DNA of 64,000 bases from DSNY01 sp040752195. GTDB lineage: Bacteria; Pseudomonadota; Gammaproteobacteria; Burkholderiales; Burkholderiaceae_F. Shown here piece after piece: positions 27,812-40,983 of the stretch. The DNA lies in contig JBFMFC010000015.1 in NCBI GenBank assembly GCA_040752195.1, positions 3,380-67,379 on the forward strand, in the 5' to 3' direction. Position numbers and translations under genes: made by a program. The number at the start of each line of letters is the position of its first letter. The stretch's first letter is position 1. The notes below the pieces were generated by a model. It ran no database searches. It saw only the letters and a program-made list of their open reading frames with translations, and was not told the origin of the DNA.

Positions 27812-29557
27812 TCAGCCCTGCCTGCGGCGGTACAGCCGCAGGACCTCGTCCGGACGCGCCGGCCAGCGGCCCTCCCACACGAGTTGCCAGTCGCCGCTTG
27901 GTGGATCGTTGTCGAGTTCGGAACGCAGCCAGTCGCGCTGCAGCGCCAGCGGGCATTGCACGCCGGCCGATTCGGGCGCGAAGGCAATACCACCGTGGAA
28001 GGCGACGGCGGTCCGATGCGCCGGCGTGAGCCGATACGCTTCGACACACTGGCGCGGATCCGCGACCTGCGCGATGCGCAGCGCCAGCTCGCGCGCGATC
28101 GGCGCAAACGAGCGGCTGTAGTCGACCGCCGGCTGGAACAGCGCGATCAGCACCACCCACAGCATCGTCACGCCGCCGCCGGCCAGCGCGGGCCCGCGCC
28201 ACAGCATGGGCGGTCGGCGCAGCACGCGCCAGCCGGCGAACAGGATCCACGCGATGGTCGCGGCCGCGGCCAGCGCGACGGCAAGCCAGGAGACCGGCGC
28301 GACGAAGCCCGGCACCAGCCGCTCGATCGAAGCCGCCATCTTCGGGGGGCTTCCGGTCACCATCGCGACGTAGTAGCCCCACAACGCGAACGCGAAGAAC
28401 GAAAAGATGACGATCGAAAACCAGTCGATCACGTTCTCCGCCGTGCGCCGCAGCGTGGTCGCGCCGAAAGCGGCGAGCACGACGAGCGGCGCGGCGAGCA
28501 ACGACAGGTAGGTGCGGCTCGTCTGTTCGCCGAGCAGCAGCGTGAGCAGCATCGCGGCGGCGCCGAGCGCCGGAACGATCACGTGCGGACTGCGCAGGCT
28601 GTGCCGCCACGCGTACAGCGTCCACGCCGCGAGCGGCCACAGCGGCCACATCGCCCAGGCGAGGTTGCGCACGGCCCACCACAGCTCGCCGGCGCCGGGC
28701 CATCCGACCGAGCGCCACGCCCACGCGCGCCAGTCGGCGAAGTACGCGCCGCGCAGGTCGGCCGGCAGCGCCAGCGCCGCGAGCGGCCACAGGCTGAAGA
28801 CCATCGCTGCGCTCGCCGCGAGCCGGACGAGCGCAGACCTGCGAACGGGGTCGCGCTGAACGACCCACAGCGCCGCACCGAGCGCGACCAGCAGCAGCAC
28901 GGCAGGCAGCGGGCCACGGGCGAGCGCCAGTGCGCCGATCGCCGCGCCCGACAGCGTCGCGCCGGCACCGGGCCGGTCGAGCGCCCACGCCAGCCCATAC
29001 AGCGCCATGGCGATCAACGCGACTGCGGCCGCCTCGACCGTGGTTTCGTGCATCCTGAGCACGATGCCGAGCGTGCCGATGAACAGCAGCACCGCGACGT
29101 CGCCCAACATGCGCGCGTAGTCGCGCGCGGTGGCTTCGCCGCCGAAGACGAACGCGACCGGCTGCGCTTCGTCGCGCCGCGCCAGCCGATAGGTCGCGTA
29201 CCACAGCGCGGCCGTGGCCAGCGCGAACCAGGCCACGCAGGCGAGCCGCGCGGCGAGCGCGTCGCCCAGCACGCCGCCGAAGGCGCGGATCGCGGCCGCG
29301 CCGACCCAGAACGCGAGCGGGCCCTCTTCGGCGAGCGGCAGGCCGGCCGTGTTCGGCAGCAGCCAGTCGGCCGCGGTGCCGTGCGCCATCGTCCACATCA
29401 CGCCGAAGCCCGCCAGGTCGTCCGAGTACCACGGATCGCGGCCGATCAGCCCGGCCGCAATGTAGGCGGCGAGCAACCCGAACAGCGCCCAGCGGGGGAA
29501 AGCCGCTGCGGCGGCCGCCGAAACACGCGCGGGCGAGGGTCGGGCGTTGAAGCTCAT
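27812..29557 (-). CDS. ArnT-like membrane glycosyltransferase (GT-C fold)
   Basis: 581 aa with about a dozen membrane helices and a soluble C-terminal domain. Near the N-terminus IGRDPWYSDDLAG matches the first-loop acidic motif of GT-C enzymes such as ArnT, where the aspartates bind the polyprenyl-phosphate sugar donor. Short helix-rich blocks follow (WFALATAALWYATYRLARR, MLGDVAVLLFIGTLGI). The last 130 residues lack helices and have two cysteines (RQCVEAYRL, GVQCPLAL). It probably transfers a sugar to lipid A, another glycolipid or protein at the periplasmic face. The acceptor is unknown. Confidence 0.78.
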   Translation of the reverse strand: MSFNARPSPARVSAAAAAAFPRWALFGLLAAYIAAGLIGRDPWYSDDLAGFGVMWTMAHGTAADWLLPNTAGLPLAEEGPLAFWVGAAAIRAFGGVLGDALAARLACVAWFALATAALWYATYRLARRDEAQPVAFVFGGEATARDYARMLGDVAVLLFIGTLGIVLRMHETTVEAAAVALIAMALYGLAWALDRPGAGATLSGAAIGALALARGPLPAVLLLVALGAALWVVQRDPVRRSALVRLAASAAMVFSLWPLAALALPADLRGAYFADWRAWAWRSVGWPGAGELWWAVRNLAWAMWPLWPLAAWTLYAWRHSLRSPHVIVPALGAAAMLLTLLLGEQTSRTYLSLLAAPLVVLAAFGATTLRRTAENVIDWFSIVIFSFFAFALWGYYVAMVTGSPPKMAASIERLVPGFVAPVSWLAVALAAAATIAWILFAGWRVLRRPPMLWRGPALAGGGVTMLWVVLIALFQPAVDYSRSFAPIARELALRIAQVADPRQCVEAYRLTPAHRTAVAFHGGIAFAPESAGVQCPLALQRDWLRSELDNDPPSGDWQLVWEGRWPARPDEVLRLYRRRQG

Positions 29558-29593
29558 GGAGCGTGGATCGATCGGGGCGGAGCGTACGCCGAA

Positions 29594-29623
29594 AACGAAA
29601 AAAGGCAGCCGTAGCTGCCTTCT
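29594..29623 (-). terminator. Terminator after rpmE2 on the minus strand
   Basis: Read on the minus strand, AAGGCAGC, loop TACG, GCTGCCTT is followed by TTTTCGTTTTC. It lies between the L31 gene and the glycosyltransferase start. Confidence 0.8.
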
Positions 29624-29639
29624 TCGTGCCGTCGCGCGA

Positions 29640-29939
29640 CTACTTGCGGCGCGACTTCGCCGCGGTGGCCTGCGCGGCGGCGGCGTTGACCTGCTCGGTC
29701 TTGGCGGCGAACTTCTGGCGGAATTTCTCGACGCGGCCCGTCTCGACGATGCGCGTCTGCGCGCCGGTATAAAACGGGTGCGATTCGGACGACGTGTCGA
29801 GCTTGAACAGCGGATACGTCTTGCCGTTGAACTCGATCGTCTCTTTGGTCTGCACCGTCGAGCGCGTGATGAATTTGAAGTCGTTCTGCATGTCCTGGAA
29901 GACGACTTCCCGGTATTCGGGATGGATGCCTGGCTTCAT
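29640..29939 (-). CDS. rpmE2: 50S ribosomal protein L31 type B
   Basis: 99-aa ribosomal protein. It opens MKPGIHPEYREVVFQDMQND and has the L31 core KTYPLFKLDTSSESHPFYTG and GRVEKFRQKF. The zinc-binding cysteines of type A L31 are absent, which makes it the zinc-independent type B usually made under zinc limitation, though in many betaproteobacteria it is the main form. The tail is Ala/Lys-rich. An upstream in-frame ATG at 30044 was rejected because the added 35 residues have no L31 counterpart. It follows rho on the same strand. Confidence 0.95.
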   Translation of the reverse strand: MKPGIHPEYREVVFQDMQNDFKFITRSTVQTKETIEFNGKTYPLFKLDTSSESHPFYTGAQTRIVETGRVEKFRQKFAAKTEQVNAAAAQATAAKSRRK

Positions 29940-30075
29940 CGGGGTCCTCGTTTCTTCGGCCGCCAGCCCGTCCGACGACGTCGCCGGGCCACGTACCGGG
30001 GCGGAAAGGCCGCGGATTATCCGGGATTTGACCGGGCGGAGCAAACACCGCCCGCGTCGCGCGCGGCGCGGGGAC

Positions 30076-31338
30076 TCAGCCGCCCCGCCGCATCATCTCG
30101 AAGAACTCCGCGTTGTTCTTCGTCTGCCGCATCTTGTCGAGCAGGAATTCCATCGCCTCGATCTCGTCCATGCCGTACAGCAGCTTCCGCAGGATCCACA
30201 CCTTCTGCAGGATCTCGGGCTTGAGCAGCAGCTCTTCCTTGCGCGTGCCCGAGCGGTTGACGTTGATCGCGGGATAGACGCGTTTTTCGGCGAGCCGGCG
30301 CTCGAGGTGGATCTCCATGTTGCCGGTGCCCTTGAATTCCTCGTAGATCACGTCGTCCATGCGCGAGCCGGTGTCGATCAGCGCCGTGGCGATGATCGTC
30401 AGCGATCCGCCTTCCTCGATGTTGCGCGCGGCCCCGAAGAAGCGCTTCGGCCGCTGCAATGCGTTGGCGTCGACGCCGCCCGTGAGCACCTTGCCGGAGG
30501 CCGGCACGACCGTGTTGTACGCACGTGCCAGCCGCGTGATCGAGTCGAGCAGGATCACGACGTCCTTCTTGCTCTCGGCCAGCCGCTTGGCCTTCTCGAT
30601 CACCATCTCGGCGACCTGAACGTGGCGGACGGCGGGCTCGTCGAAGGTCGACGCGACCACTTCGCCGCGCACCGTTCGCTGCATTTCGGTCACTTCCTCG
30701 GGACGCTCGTCGATCAGCAGCACGATCAGCACGATGTCCGGATAGTTGGCCGCGATCGCGTGCGCGATGTGCTGCATCAGCACGGTCTTGCCGCTCTTCG
30801 GGCTCGCGACCAGCAGTCCGCGCTGCCCCTTGCCGATCGGCGCGATGATGTCGATCAGGCGCCCGGTGATGTTCTCCTCCGCCTTGATGTCGCGCTCGAG
30901 CTTCAGCGGTTCGTTCGGGAACAGCGGTGTCAGGTTCTCGAACAGGATCCGGTGCTTGAGCTGTTCGGGCGGGACGCCGTTGACCTTGTCGACCTTGACC
31001 AGCGCGAAATAGCGCTCGCCGTCCTTCGGTGTGCGCACCTCGCCTTCGATCGAGTCGCCCGTGTGCAGGTTGAAGCGGCGAATCTGCGACGGCGAGATGT
31101 AGATGTCGTCGGTCGACGCCAGGTACGACGTCTCGGGCGAGCGCAGGAAGCCGAAACCGTCGGGAAGCACCTCGAGCGTGCCGTCGCCGAAGATCTGTTC
31201 GCCGGCTTTCGCTCGCTTCTTCAGGATGGCGAACATCAGCTCCTGCTTGCGCAGGCGGTTGGCGTTTTCGATCTCGAGCCCCTGCGCCATTTCGAGCAGT
31301 TGCGAGACGTGCAGTGCTTTGAGTTCGGACAGTTGCAT
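30076..31338 (-). CDS. rho: Transcription termination factor Rho
   Basis: Hexameric RNA helicase ending transcription. 420 aa, standard length. The N-terminal helical part (MQLSELKALHVSQLLEMAQ) leads to the RNA-binding cold-shock-like domain (GFGFLRSPETSYLAS, DDIYISPSQIRRFNLHTGD). The ATPase core has Walker A SPKSGKTVLMQ, Walker B VVILLDSITRLARAYN and the Q/R-loop region VLTGGVDANALQRPKRFFGAARNIEEGGS. It lies 97 bases after trxA, the usual pairing. Confidence 0.98.
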   Translation of the reverse strand: MQLSELKALHVSQLLEMAQGLEIENANRLRKQELMFAILKKRAKAGEQIFGDGTLEVLPDGFGFLRSPETSYLASTDDIYISPSQIRRFNLHTGDSIEGEVRTPKDGERYFALVKVDKVNGVPPEQLKHRILFENLTPLFPNEPLKLERDIKAEENITGRLIDIIAPIGKGQRGLLVASPKSGKTVLMQHIAHAIAANYPDIVLIVLLIDERPEEVTEMQRTVRGEVVASTFDEPAVRHVQVAEMVIEKAKRLAESKKDVVILLDSITRLARAYNTVVPASGKVLTGGVDANALQRPKRFFGAARNIEEGGSLTIIATALIDTGSRMDDVIYEEFKGTGNMEIHLERRLAEKRVYPAINVNRSGTRKEELLLKPEILQKVWILRKLLYGMDEIEAMEFLLDKMRQTKNNAEFFEMMRRGG

Positions 31339-31435
31339 GGTGTCGGCGGGAAGTTGTTGGGGCGCCTTTGAGACCTGCGGAGCGCCCGCGGGGAGGAAGC
31401 TGTCGTCGGGCCGCAGGCCCGACGGGCTCGGAACG

Positions 31436-31759
31436 CTAGATGTTGCTGTCGATGAACGCGGTCAGTTGCGACTTCGAAAGCGCGCCGACCTTGGTGCCGA
31501 CCACGGCGCCGTTCTTGAACAGCATCAGCGTCGGAATTCCGCGGATGCCGTACTTGGCGGGTGTGGCCTGATTCTCGTCGACGTTGAGCTTCGCCACCGT
31601 CAGCCGCCCCTGGTAGTCGCGCGAGACTTCGTCGAGGATGGGGGCGATCATGCGGCACGGGCCGCACCACTCGGCCCAGTAGTCGACCAGCACCGGCCGG
31701 TCGGACTTCAGAACGTCGGTCTCGAAGCTGGCGTCGCTCGTGTACTTGATCTCGCTCAT
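31436..31759 (-). CDS. trxA: Thioredoxin
   Basis: 107-aa disulfide reductase with the active site WCGPC (Cys32, Cys35) in VLVDYWAEWCGPCRM. The cis-proline is in GIRGIPTLMLF, and the family C-terminus is present. The ATG at 31759 gives the standard length. It lies upstream of rho on the minus strand and is divergent from addB. Confidence 0.98.
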   Translation of the reverse strand: MSEIKYTSDASFETDVLKSDRPVLVDYWAEWCGPCRMIAPILDEVSRDYQGRLTVAKLNVDENQATPAKYGIRGIPTLMLFKNGAVVGTKVGALSKSQLTAFIDSNI

Positions 31760-31960
31760 GTTGGTCCTTCGATCTGAGGCCGGGCCCGACGGTGGCGCAA
31801 GCGCAGGGTCCGGCCGGAGGTGGTGCGAAACAATGGAATGCAAGGGGGAGAGCGGGCCGCCAGGATGCGCTCGATCAGACCACGCGGCCGGCCTATGGCG
31901 CGCAATGGTAGCACTTTGTGCCGGAAACGGAAGCGCGGCGGCGTTGCTCGATGGCCTTTC

Positions 31961-31966
31961 TAGAAT
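31961..31966 (+). promoter_or_regulatory. Candidate -10 element of addB
   Basis: TAGAAT ends 6 bases before the GTG start of addB. A transcript starting at the usual distance would have almost no leader. No well-spaced -35 is seen, so support is modest. Confidence 0.35.
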
Positions 31967-31972
31967 GGGCGC

Positions 31973-34788
31973 GTGGAACCGGAAACCGTTCGGCTGGCCG
32001 GCGATCGCGGCTTCTGGCCGGCGTGCGCCGCGGCGGCGCTCGCGTTCGCGCAGCGGCATGGCCTGCGCGACGAAACGCTGCACCGGCTCACGGTCGTCGT
32101 TCCGCAAGGTGCGCACGCGCAGCTCATGCGCGAGGCGCTCGCGCAGACGCGCGCGGGGGACCGGCCGCAGGCCTGGTTGCCGCCGCGGCTCGCCACGCTC
32201 GGCGCTTACGCCGATGCGGCGCCAGCCGACGCTTTGGCGCTCGCGCGCCGCGCCGAGCTGTTCGCCGCGCTGCGCGCGCACGCGTGGGTGCGCGCCAATT
32301 TCGGCGAAGAGCCCGCCGCGCTGTGGGCGCTCGCGCGGCAGATCGCGGCGCTCGCCGACGAATTGACGCTCGCCGCGGTCGACGACACGCGCGCGTTCGC
32401 GCAGCGGTTCGAAGCCGTCCTGGCGCGCCACTTCAAGCGGCGCGCGGCGCGCGTCATCGAGCCGCAGGCGCAGCTCGTCCTGCAGCTGTGGCGCGCGCTC
32501 GGCGCGGGCCGCGGCGCTGCGGACGACGCCGCGACGGCGCTGCTGCGCGCATTGCAGCGGCGCGCCGAGCAGGCGCAACGCGAAGCCGCGCCGCTCGTGC
32601 TCGTCGCCGACGAGCCGCCTGCCGGCTGGCTGCGCGGCTTTGTCGAACTGTATTCGCGCGGCGCACCGGCGCTGCTGATCGAGGCCGACCACGCCCGGGC
32701 GATCGCGGCGCGGCCGCTGCTCGCCGCGGCATGGCCCGAACTGGTCGACGCTTCGGCGCGCGCGCCGCTGGCCGAACGGACCGCGGGGCTGCGCGCCGGG
32801 GACCCGCCGTTGCGCATCCTGGCGGCGGCTTCGCTCGAAGACGAAGCGAGCATGGTCGCCGAGCAGGTGCTGGCATGGCTGCGCGCGGGCGCCCGTTCGA
32901 TCGCGCTGGTCGCGCTGGACCGCGTGGTCGCGCGGCGCGTCCGCGCGCTGCTCGAACGCGCGCAGGTGCTCGTGCGCGACGAGGCGGGCTGGAAGCTCGC
33001 GACGACGAGTGCGGCCGGCGCCGTGATGCGCTGGCTCGACCTCGCGCGCGACGACGTGTACTGGCGCGACCTGCTCGACTGGCTGAAGTCGCCGTTCACG
33101 CTGGCGAATCTGGCGGACAAGGGCGCGGTTGTGGTCGCGATCGAACAGACGATCCGCGCCGGCGGCGCGCTGCGCGGCGCGCGCGCGATCGGTGCCGCGG
33201 TCGCCGAACGCGCCGCGCGCGGAGACGCTACGTCCGCGCGTGCCGACGGGGCCGTCGAACTGCTGCGCACGATCGACACACACGCCCGCGCCGCGCGCCG
33301 CGGCGGGCGCACGCTCGCCGAACATGCGCGCACGCTCGCCGCTGCGCTCGATGCGCTCGGCATGCGAACGGCGCTCGCGCTCGACCCGGTCGGCCGCGCG
33401 GTGCTGGACGAGCTGGATGCGCTGGCGATCGCGCTCGCCGGCGATGCGGCGCGGGTCGGGCTCGCGGATTTCCGCGCACTGGTCGCCGAACGCTTCGAGG
33501 AGGCGGACTTCGTCGATCGGTCGATCGACAGCTCGGTGGTCATGCTGTCGCTCGGCGCGACCCGGTTGCGCGACTTCGACGCGGCGCTGGTGATCGGCGC
33601 CGACGCTGATCACCTGCCGGCCGCGGCTTCCGAGTCGCTGTTCATGTCGAACGCCGTGCGCGCCGAGCTGGGTCTGGCCACCGCGTCGGACCTGGCGCAC
33701 GCGCAGAGCGTGGCCGTCGCGAGCCTGCTCGCGCGCGTGCCCGAAGTCGCAGCGAGCTGGTGTCGGCGGCGCGGCACCGAGCCCAACGCGCTGTCGCCGC
33801 TGCTCGACCGCCTGCGGCTCGCCCACGAAGGCGCCGGTGGCGCGGCGCTGGTGCAGCGCGGCGGTCGCGCGCATTTCGAGGTCGAGGCCGCGCCCGCTGC
33901 GCGGCCGGCGCCGCAGGCCGCGGGTCTGCTGCCCGCGCGGCTTGCCGCGAGCGGCGCGCAGAGCCTGGTCAACTGCGCATACCAGTTCTACGCGCGCCAA
34001 ATGCTGGGTCTGCGCGAGCCCGACGACGTGATCGAAGAGCCGGCCAAGCGCGAGTTCGGCGAAGCGCTGCACGAGGTGCTGTACCGCTTTCACCGCGAAT
34101 GGGGCGCGCAGGACTTCGACGCGGTCCCGGCGCAGCGCCTGCGTGCAAGCCTGGCGCAGCACGTGCACGCGGTGTTTGCGCCGCGCGTGGCGCGGCTGCC
34201 GGCATTTATCGGGCTGCAGGTGCGCTGCGAGGCGTTGATCGACCGCTACATCGAGTGGCTGCAGCAGCGCGCGCGCGCAGGCTGGCGCTGGTGCGCCGGC
34301 GAGCGCGCGGTCGAGGCGCCCCTCGATTTCGACGGAGAGCGCGGGATCGCGCTGCACGGGCGCATCGACCGGATCGACGCCGACCGCGACGGCCGGCGTC
34401 AGGTCATCGACTACAAGGCGCGGCCCGCCGCCGCGCTCCGGCAGGCGCTCGCCGAACCGGGTGAGGACGTGCAGTTGCCGTTCTACGGGCTGCTGCTCGC
34501 CTCGCAGAACGCCTCCGAAGAAGCGCCCGCCGAAAGCGCGGCGTACGTCAGCCTCGACGGCACGACGGCCGCGCGCGCGGCCGTGCGCGAGGTCGCGCCC
34601 GAGCAGCCGCTGCCGGCGCTGGTCGACGCGCTGCAGGCGCGGCTGCGGCGTGACCTGCGCCGCATCGCCGACGGTGCGCCGCTGCCGGCGATCGGCGCAG
34701 CGGCGGTCTGCGCGAACTGTGAAATGCGCGGGCTGTGCCGGCGCGATTACTGGTCGGCAGAGGACGGCGGCCCGGCGGAGGAGGAGGC

Positions 34789-34792
<4 letters not shown>
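31973..34792 (+). CDS. addB: AddB-type helicase-nuclease subunit (PD-(D/E)XK, iron-sulfur)
   Basis: Subunit of the double-strand-break resection complex AddAB. 939 aa. The N-terminal UvrD-like fold has lost a clear Walker A. The C-terminal nuclease domain has IDRID and QVIDYKARPA (about residues 795-815). The iron-sulfur cysteines of AddB nucleases are present: Cys668 (VNCAYQFYA) plus Cys913, Cys916 and Cys922 in CANCEMRGLC. Start is GTG. The stop overlaps the addA start by four bases, after a very strong ribosome site, so the two subunits are coupled. Codon choice is as GC-rich as the neighbours, with no sign of transfer. Confidence 0.9.
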
Positions 34793-38091
<3,299 letters not shown>

Positions 38092-38129
38092 TCGGCGCGG
38101 CGCTGTGGCGCTGATACCATTCGCCCCGG

Positions 38130-38222
38130 CGGGCCCCCTCGCATCGGCGTGCCGTGAACCTGGTCAGGTCGGGAACGAAGCAGCCATAGCGGAGTGCGCC
38201 GAGTGCCGAGGACAAGGCTCGC
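38130..38222 (+). ncRNA. ffs: Signal recognition particle 4.5S RNA
   Basis: The conserved apical domain is unmistakable: GTGAACCTGGTCAGGTCG, then GGGAACGAAGCAGCCATAGC, the binding site of Ffh. Flanking arms GCATCGGCG and CGCCGAGTGC pair to close the hairpin. A TACCAT at 38115 may be the -10 box. Ends are approximate. The gene sits before dnaX-ybaB-recR, a common position in betaproteobacteria. Bases 38223-38356 hold no gene I can support. Confidence 0.92.
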
Positions 38223-38356
38223 CTCTCCGACCGCTTTACCATCCCGATCGCCTTGTCGCTCGGCCTCGCCGCGCGTCCGATGCACTGTCTTCGGCCTCGC
38301 TTGGCGCTGTCGGGGCCGTAAAGCGGCCGCGTTGCTACCCTTTCGACCTCACGGCG

Positions 38357-38881
38357 ATGTCGTTCTTCCGCATCCAACCCGCACGCCCCGAAGACTGCGG
38401 CACGCTGGTCGAGCTGATCGGCGCGCTGGCGGACTACGAGAAGCTATCGCACCAGGTCGTCGCGACCGCGGCGCAGTTGCGCGACGAGCTTTTCTGCGAG
38501 CGGCCGGTGATCGAGGCGGTGATCGGCTGGGAGGGCGAGCGCGCGGTCGGCTTCGCGCTGTTCTTCCACAACTTCTCGACCTTCCTGACGAAGCGCGGCA
38601 TCTACCTCGAGGACCTGTTCGTGGTGCCCGACGCGCGCGGTCGCGGCTACGGCAAGGCGCTGATGCTGCACGTCGCACGCCTGGCGGTCGAACGCGGCTG
38701 CGGCCGCTTCGAGTGGGCCGTGCTCGACTGGAACCGGCCGGCGATCGACTTCTACGAGTCGCTCGGCGCGACCGTGCTGCCGGACTGGCGCATCTGCCGG
38801 CTGACCGGAGAAGCGCTGGCGCGCTGCGCGGCGACACCGCCGGCAGCGGGCGACGGCGCCCGGCTGCAGGCCACCGACTAG
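38357..38881 (+). CDS. GNAT family N-acetyltransferase
   Basis: 174 aa, GNAT fold. The acetyl-CoA-binding motif A is GIYLEDLFVVPDARGRGYGK followed by ALMLHVARLAVERGC, and motif B is FEWAVLDWNRPAIDFYESLG. The sequence resembles diamine/thialysine acetyltransferase-like enzymes (FFHNFSTFLTKRGIYLEDL), but the substrate is not certain. The ATG at 38357 is the family start (MSFFRIQPARPEDC); the frame stays open upstream through the SRP RNA, which should not be translated. dnaX starts 9 bases after its stop. Confidence 0.87.
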   Translation: MSFFRIQPARPEDCGTLVELIGALADYEKLSHQVVATAAQLRDELFCERPVIEAVIGWEGERAVGFALFFHNFSTFLTKRGIYLEDLFVVPDARGRGYGKALMLHVARLAVERGCGRFEWAVLDWNRPAIDFYESLGATVLPDWRICRLTGEALARCAATPPAAGDGARLQATD

Positions 38882-38890
38882 ACTCGCGCC

Positions 38891-40513
38891 ATGTCGTACC
38901 AGGTTCTTGCCCGCAAGTGGCGTCCGCGTGACTTTTCCTCGCTGGTCGGCCAGGACCATGTCGTCAAGGCCTTGACCCACGCGCTCGAGCAGGGGCGTCT
39001 GCATCACGCGTACCTGTTCACCGGCACGCGCGGCGTGGGCAAGACGACGATCGCGCGCATCCTCGCCAAGTCGTTGAACTGCGTCGGCCCCGACGGGCGC
39101 GGCGGCGTCACCGCCGCGCCGTGCAACCGCTGCGACGTGTGCACCGCGATCGACGCCGGGCGCTTCGTCGACTACATCGAGATGGACGCGGCGAGCAACC
39201 GCGGTGTCGACGAGATGACCACGCTGCTCGAACGCGCTGTCTACGCGCCGAGCAACGCGCGCTTCAAGGTCTACATGATCGACGAAGTGCACATGCTGAC
39301 GACGCACGCGTTCAACGCGATGCTCAAGACGCTCGAGGAGCCGCCCGAATACGTCAAGTTCGTGCTGGCGACGACCGATCCGCAGAAGATTCCGGTGACG
39401 GTGCTGAGCCGCTGCCTGCAGTTCAACCTGAAGCAGATGACCCCGGCCGGCATCGCCGGACGGCTCGCCGACATCCTGCGGGAGGAGGGGATCGCCGCCG
39501 AACCCGCGGCGCTGAAGCTGCTGGCGAGCGCGGCGCGCGGCAGCATGCGCGACGGTCTGTCGCTGCTCGACCAGGCGATCGCCTACAGTGCCGGTCACGT
39601 CACCCTCGACGCCGTGCGCAACATGCTCGGCGCGATCGATACGACCACGCTGGTGCAGCTGCTCGACGCGCTCGCCGGGCGCGACGCGAAGCGGATGCTC
39701 GCGATCGCCGACGAAATGGCGGCGCGCAGCTTTTCGTTCGCCCAGGCGCTGCGCGATCTGGCCGCGCTGTTGCACCGGATCGCGCTCGTTCAGCAGGTCG
39801 GTCCGGCGGCAGAGACGCCCGGCGATGCCGACGACGGCGCGGACGTCGCGCGCTTTGCGAGCGCGTTCGCGCCCGACGAGGTGCAGCTTTACTACCAGAT
39901 CGCGCTGCATGGCCGCAACGATCTGCACCTTGCGCCCGACGAGTATGCGGGCTTCACGATGACGCTGCTGCGCATGCTCGCGTTCGCGCCCGTGGAAGCC
40001 GCGCCGCCGAAAGCGGCGGCGCTGAACGTCGCGCGACCGCCGCGCACGTCCGCCCCGGTCGCGCGAAACGGCGCACGGGCGACCGGCGCAGCCGCCGCGG
40101 CGGTCGACGCGCGGGCGGCCGAGCACGGAGCGTCGATCACGGACGTCGACTGGCCCGCGCTGGTCGAGCGCCTGAAGGTCGGCGGGCTGGTGCGCGAGCT
40201 GGCCGTGCGCAGCGAGCTGGTCGCGGTCGAAGGCGATCACTTCAGGCTGCGCGTGCCGATCAAGACGCTGCTCGACGCCGGCACGCTCGATCGCCTGAAA
40301 ACCGCACTCGCCGAACACTTCGGCCGGCCGATCCGCGTCTCGGCCGAGGTCGGATCGACGAGCGGACCGACGGCTGCGGGCCTCGCCGAGCAGGCGCGCG
40401 CGGAAAAGCAGAAGCGCGCCGAGGATGCGATCTACGCCGACCCCTTCGTGCGAGAATTGATCGAGAACTTCGGTGCAACGGTCGATCCGCAGTCGATCAG
40501 ACCGAAGGACTGA
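38891..40513 (+). CDS. dnaX: DNA polymerase III subunit tau
   Basis: Clamp-loader ATPase and replisome organiser, 540 aa. MSYQVLARKWRPRDFSSLVGQ is followed by Walker A FTGTRGVGKTTIAR, the zinc module with NC...CNRCDVC, Walker B YMIDEVHML and the sensor EPPEYVKFVLATTDPQKIPVTVLSRC. The C-terminal part after residue 370 is Ala/Pro-rich and shorter than in E. coli tau, and ends in a domain V-like segment (DWPALVERLKVGG). I see no A-rich slippery site of the E. coli AAAAAAG type, so a frameshifted gamma form is not predicted. Confidence 0.96.
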   Translation: MSYQVLARKWRPRDFSSLVGQDHVVKALTHALEQGRLHHAYLFTGTRGVGKTTIARILAKSLNCVGPDGRGGVTAAPCNRCDVCTAIDAGRFVDYIEMDAASNRGVDEMTTLLERAVYAPSNARFKVYMIDEVHMLTTHAFNAMLKTLEEPPEYVKFVLATTDPQKIPVTVLSRCLQFNLKQMTPAGIAGRLADILREEGIAAEPAALKLLASAARGSMRDGLSLLDQAIAYSAGHVTLDAVRNMLGAIDTTTLVQLLDALAGRDAKRMLAIADEMAARSFSFAQALRDLAALLHRIALVQQVGPAAETPGDADDGADVARFASAFAPDEVQLYYQIALHGRNDLHLAPDEYAGFTMTLLRMLAFAPVEAAPPKAAALNVARPPRTSAPVARNGARATGAAAAAVDARAAEHGASITDVDWPALVERLKVGGLVRELAVRSELVAVEGDHFRLRVPIKTLLDAGTLDRLKTALAEHFGRPIRVSAEVGSTSGPTAAGLAEQARAEKQKRAEDAIYADPFVRELIENFGATVDPQSIRPKD

Positions 40514-40577
40514 ATCGAACACCGGTGCGGCCCGGCGGTTCTGGGTGCATGGCCGCTCATCCAAGGACGAAGCAACG

Positions 40578-40904
40578 ATGATGAAAGGCCAACTCGCAGG
40601 TCTGATGCAGCAGGCGCAGAAGATGCAGGAGAACATGAAGCGCCTGCAGGACGAACTCGCGCAGATTGAGGTCGAGGGTCAATCCGGCGCCGGGCTCGTC
40701 AAGGTCGTGATGACCTGCAAGAACCAGGTGCGGCGCGTGTCGATCGATCCGAGCCTGCTCGGCGACGACCGCGACATGCTCGAGGACCTGGTCGCCGCCG
40801 CATTCAACGATGCGGTACGCCGCGCCGAGGAGGCGACGCAGCAGAAAATGGCGTCGATCACCGCCGGGATGCCGCTGCCGCCCGGATTCAAGCTGCCGTT
40901 TTAG
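40578..40904 (+). CDS. YbaB/EbfC nucleoid-associated protein
   Basis: 108-aa dimeric DNA-binding protein of the YbaB family. The N-terminal helix MMKGQLAGLMQQAQKMQENM, VEGQSGAGLVKVVMTCKNQV and DPSLLGDDRDMLEDLVAAAFNDA followed by the tail AGMPLPPGFKLPF are diagnostic. Two adjacent ATGs (40578, 40581) could start it. It is placed between dnaX and recR, the universal proteobacterial order. Confidence 0.95.
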   Translation: MMKGQLAGLMQQAQKMQENMKRLQDELAQIEVEGQSGAGLVKVVMTCKNQVRRVSIDPSLLGDDRDMLEDLVAAAFNDAVRRAEEATQQKMASITAGMPLPPGFKLPF

Positions 40905-40983
40905 GCGGCGCATCGTTCGACGTGCCGGTTCCCGCAGGACGGTTCCGGTCGCATCGTCGGATCCTCTTCGCTGAAGCGAGACC

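Noticed and set aside
31436..34357. A 973-codon minus-strand frame
   Set aside because: Only the final 107 codons (thioredoxin) are real; the rest is antisense to addB.
40395..40430. Programmed frameshift site in dnaX
   Set aside because: The A-rich stretch (GGAAAAGCAG) is not a slippery heptamer of the known type and no stem-loop follows.
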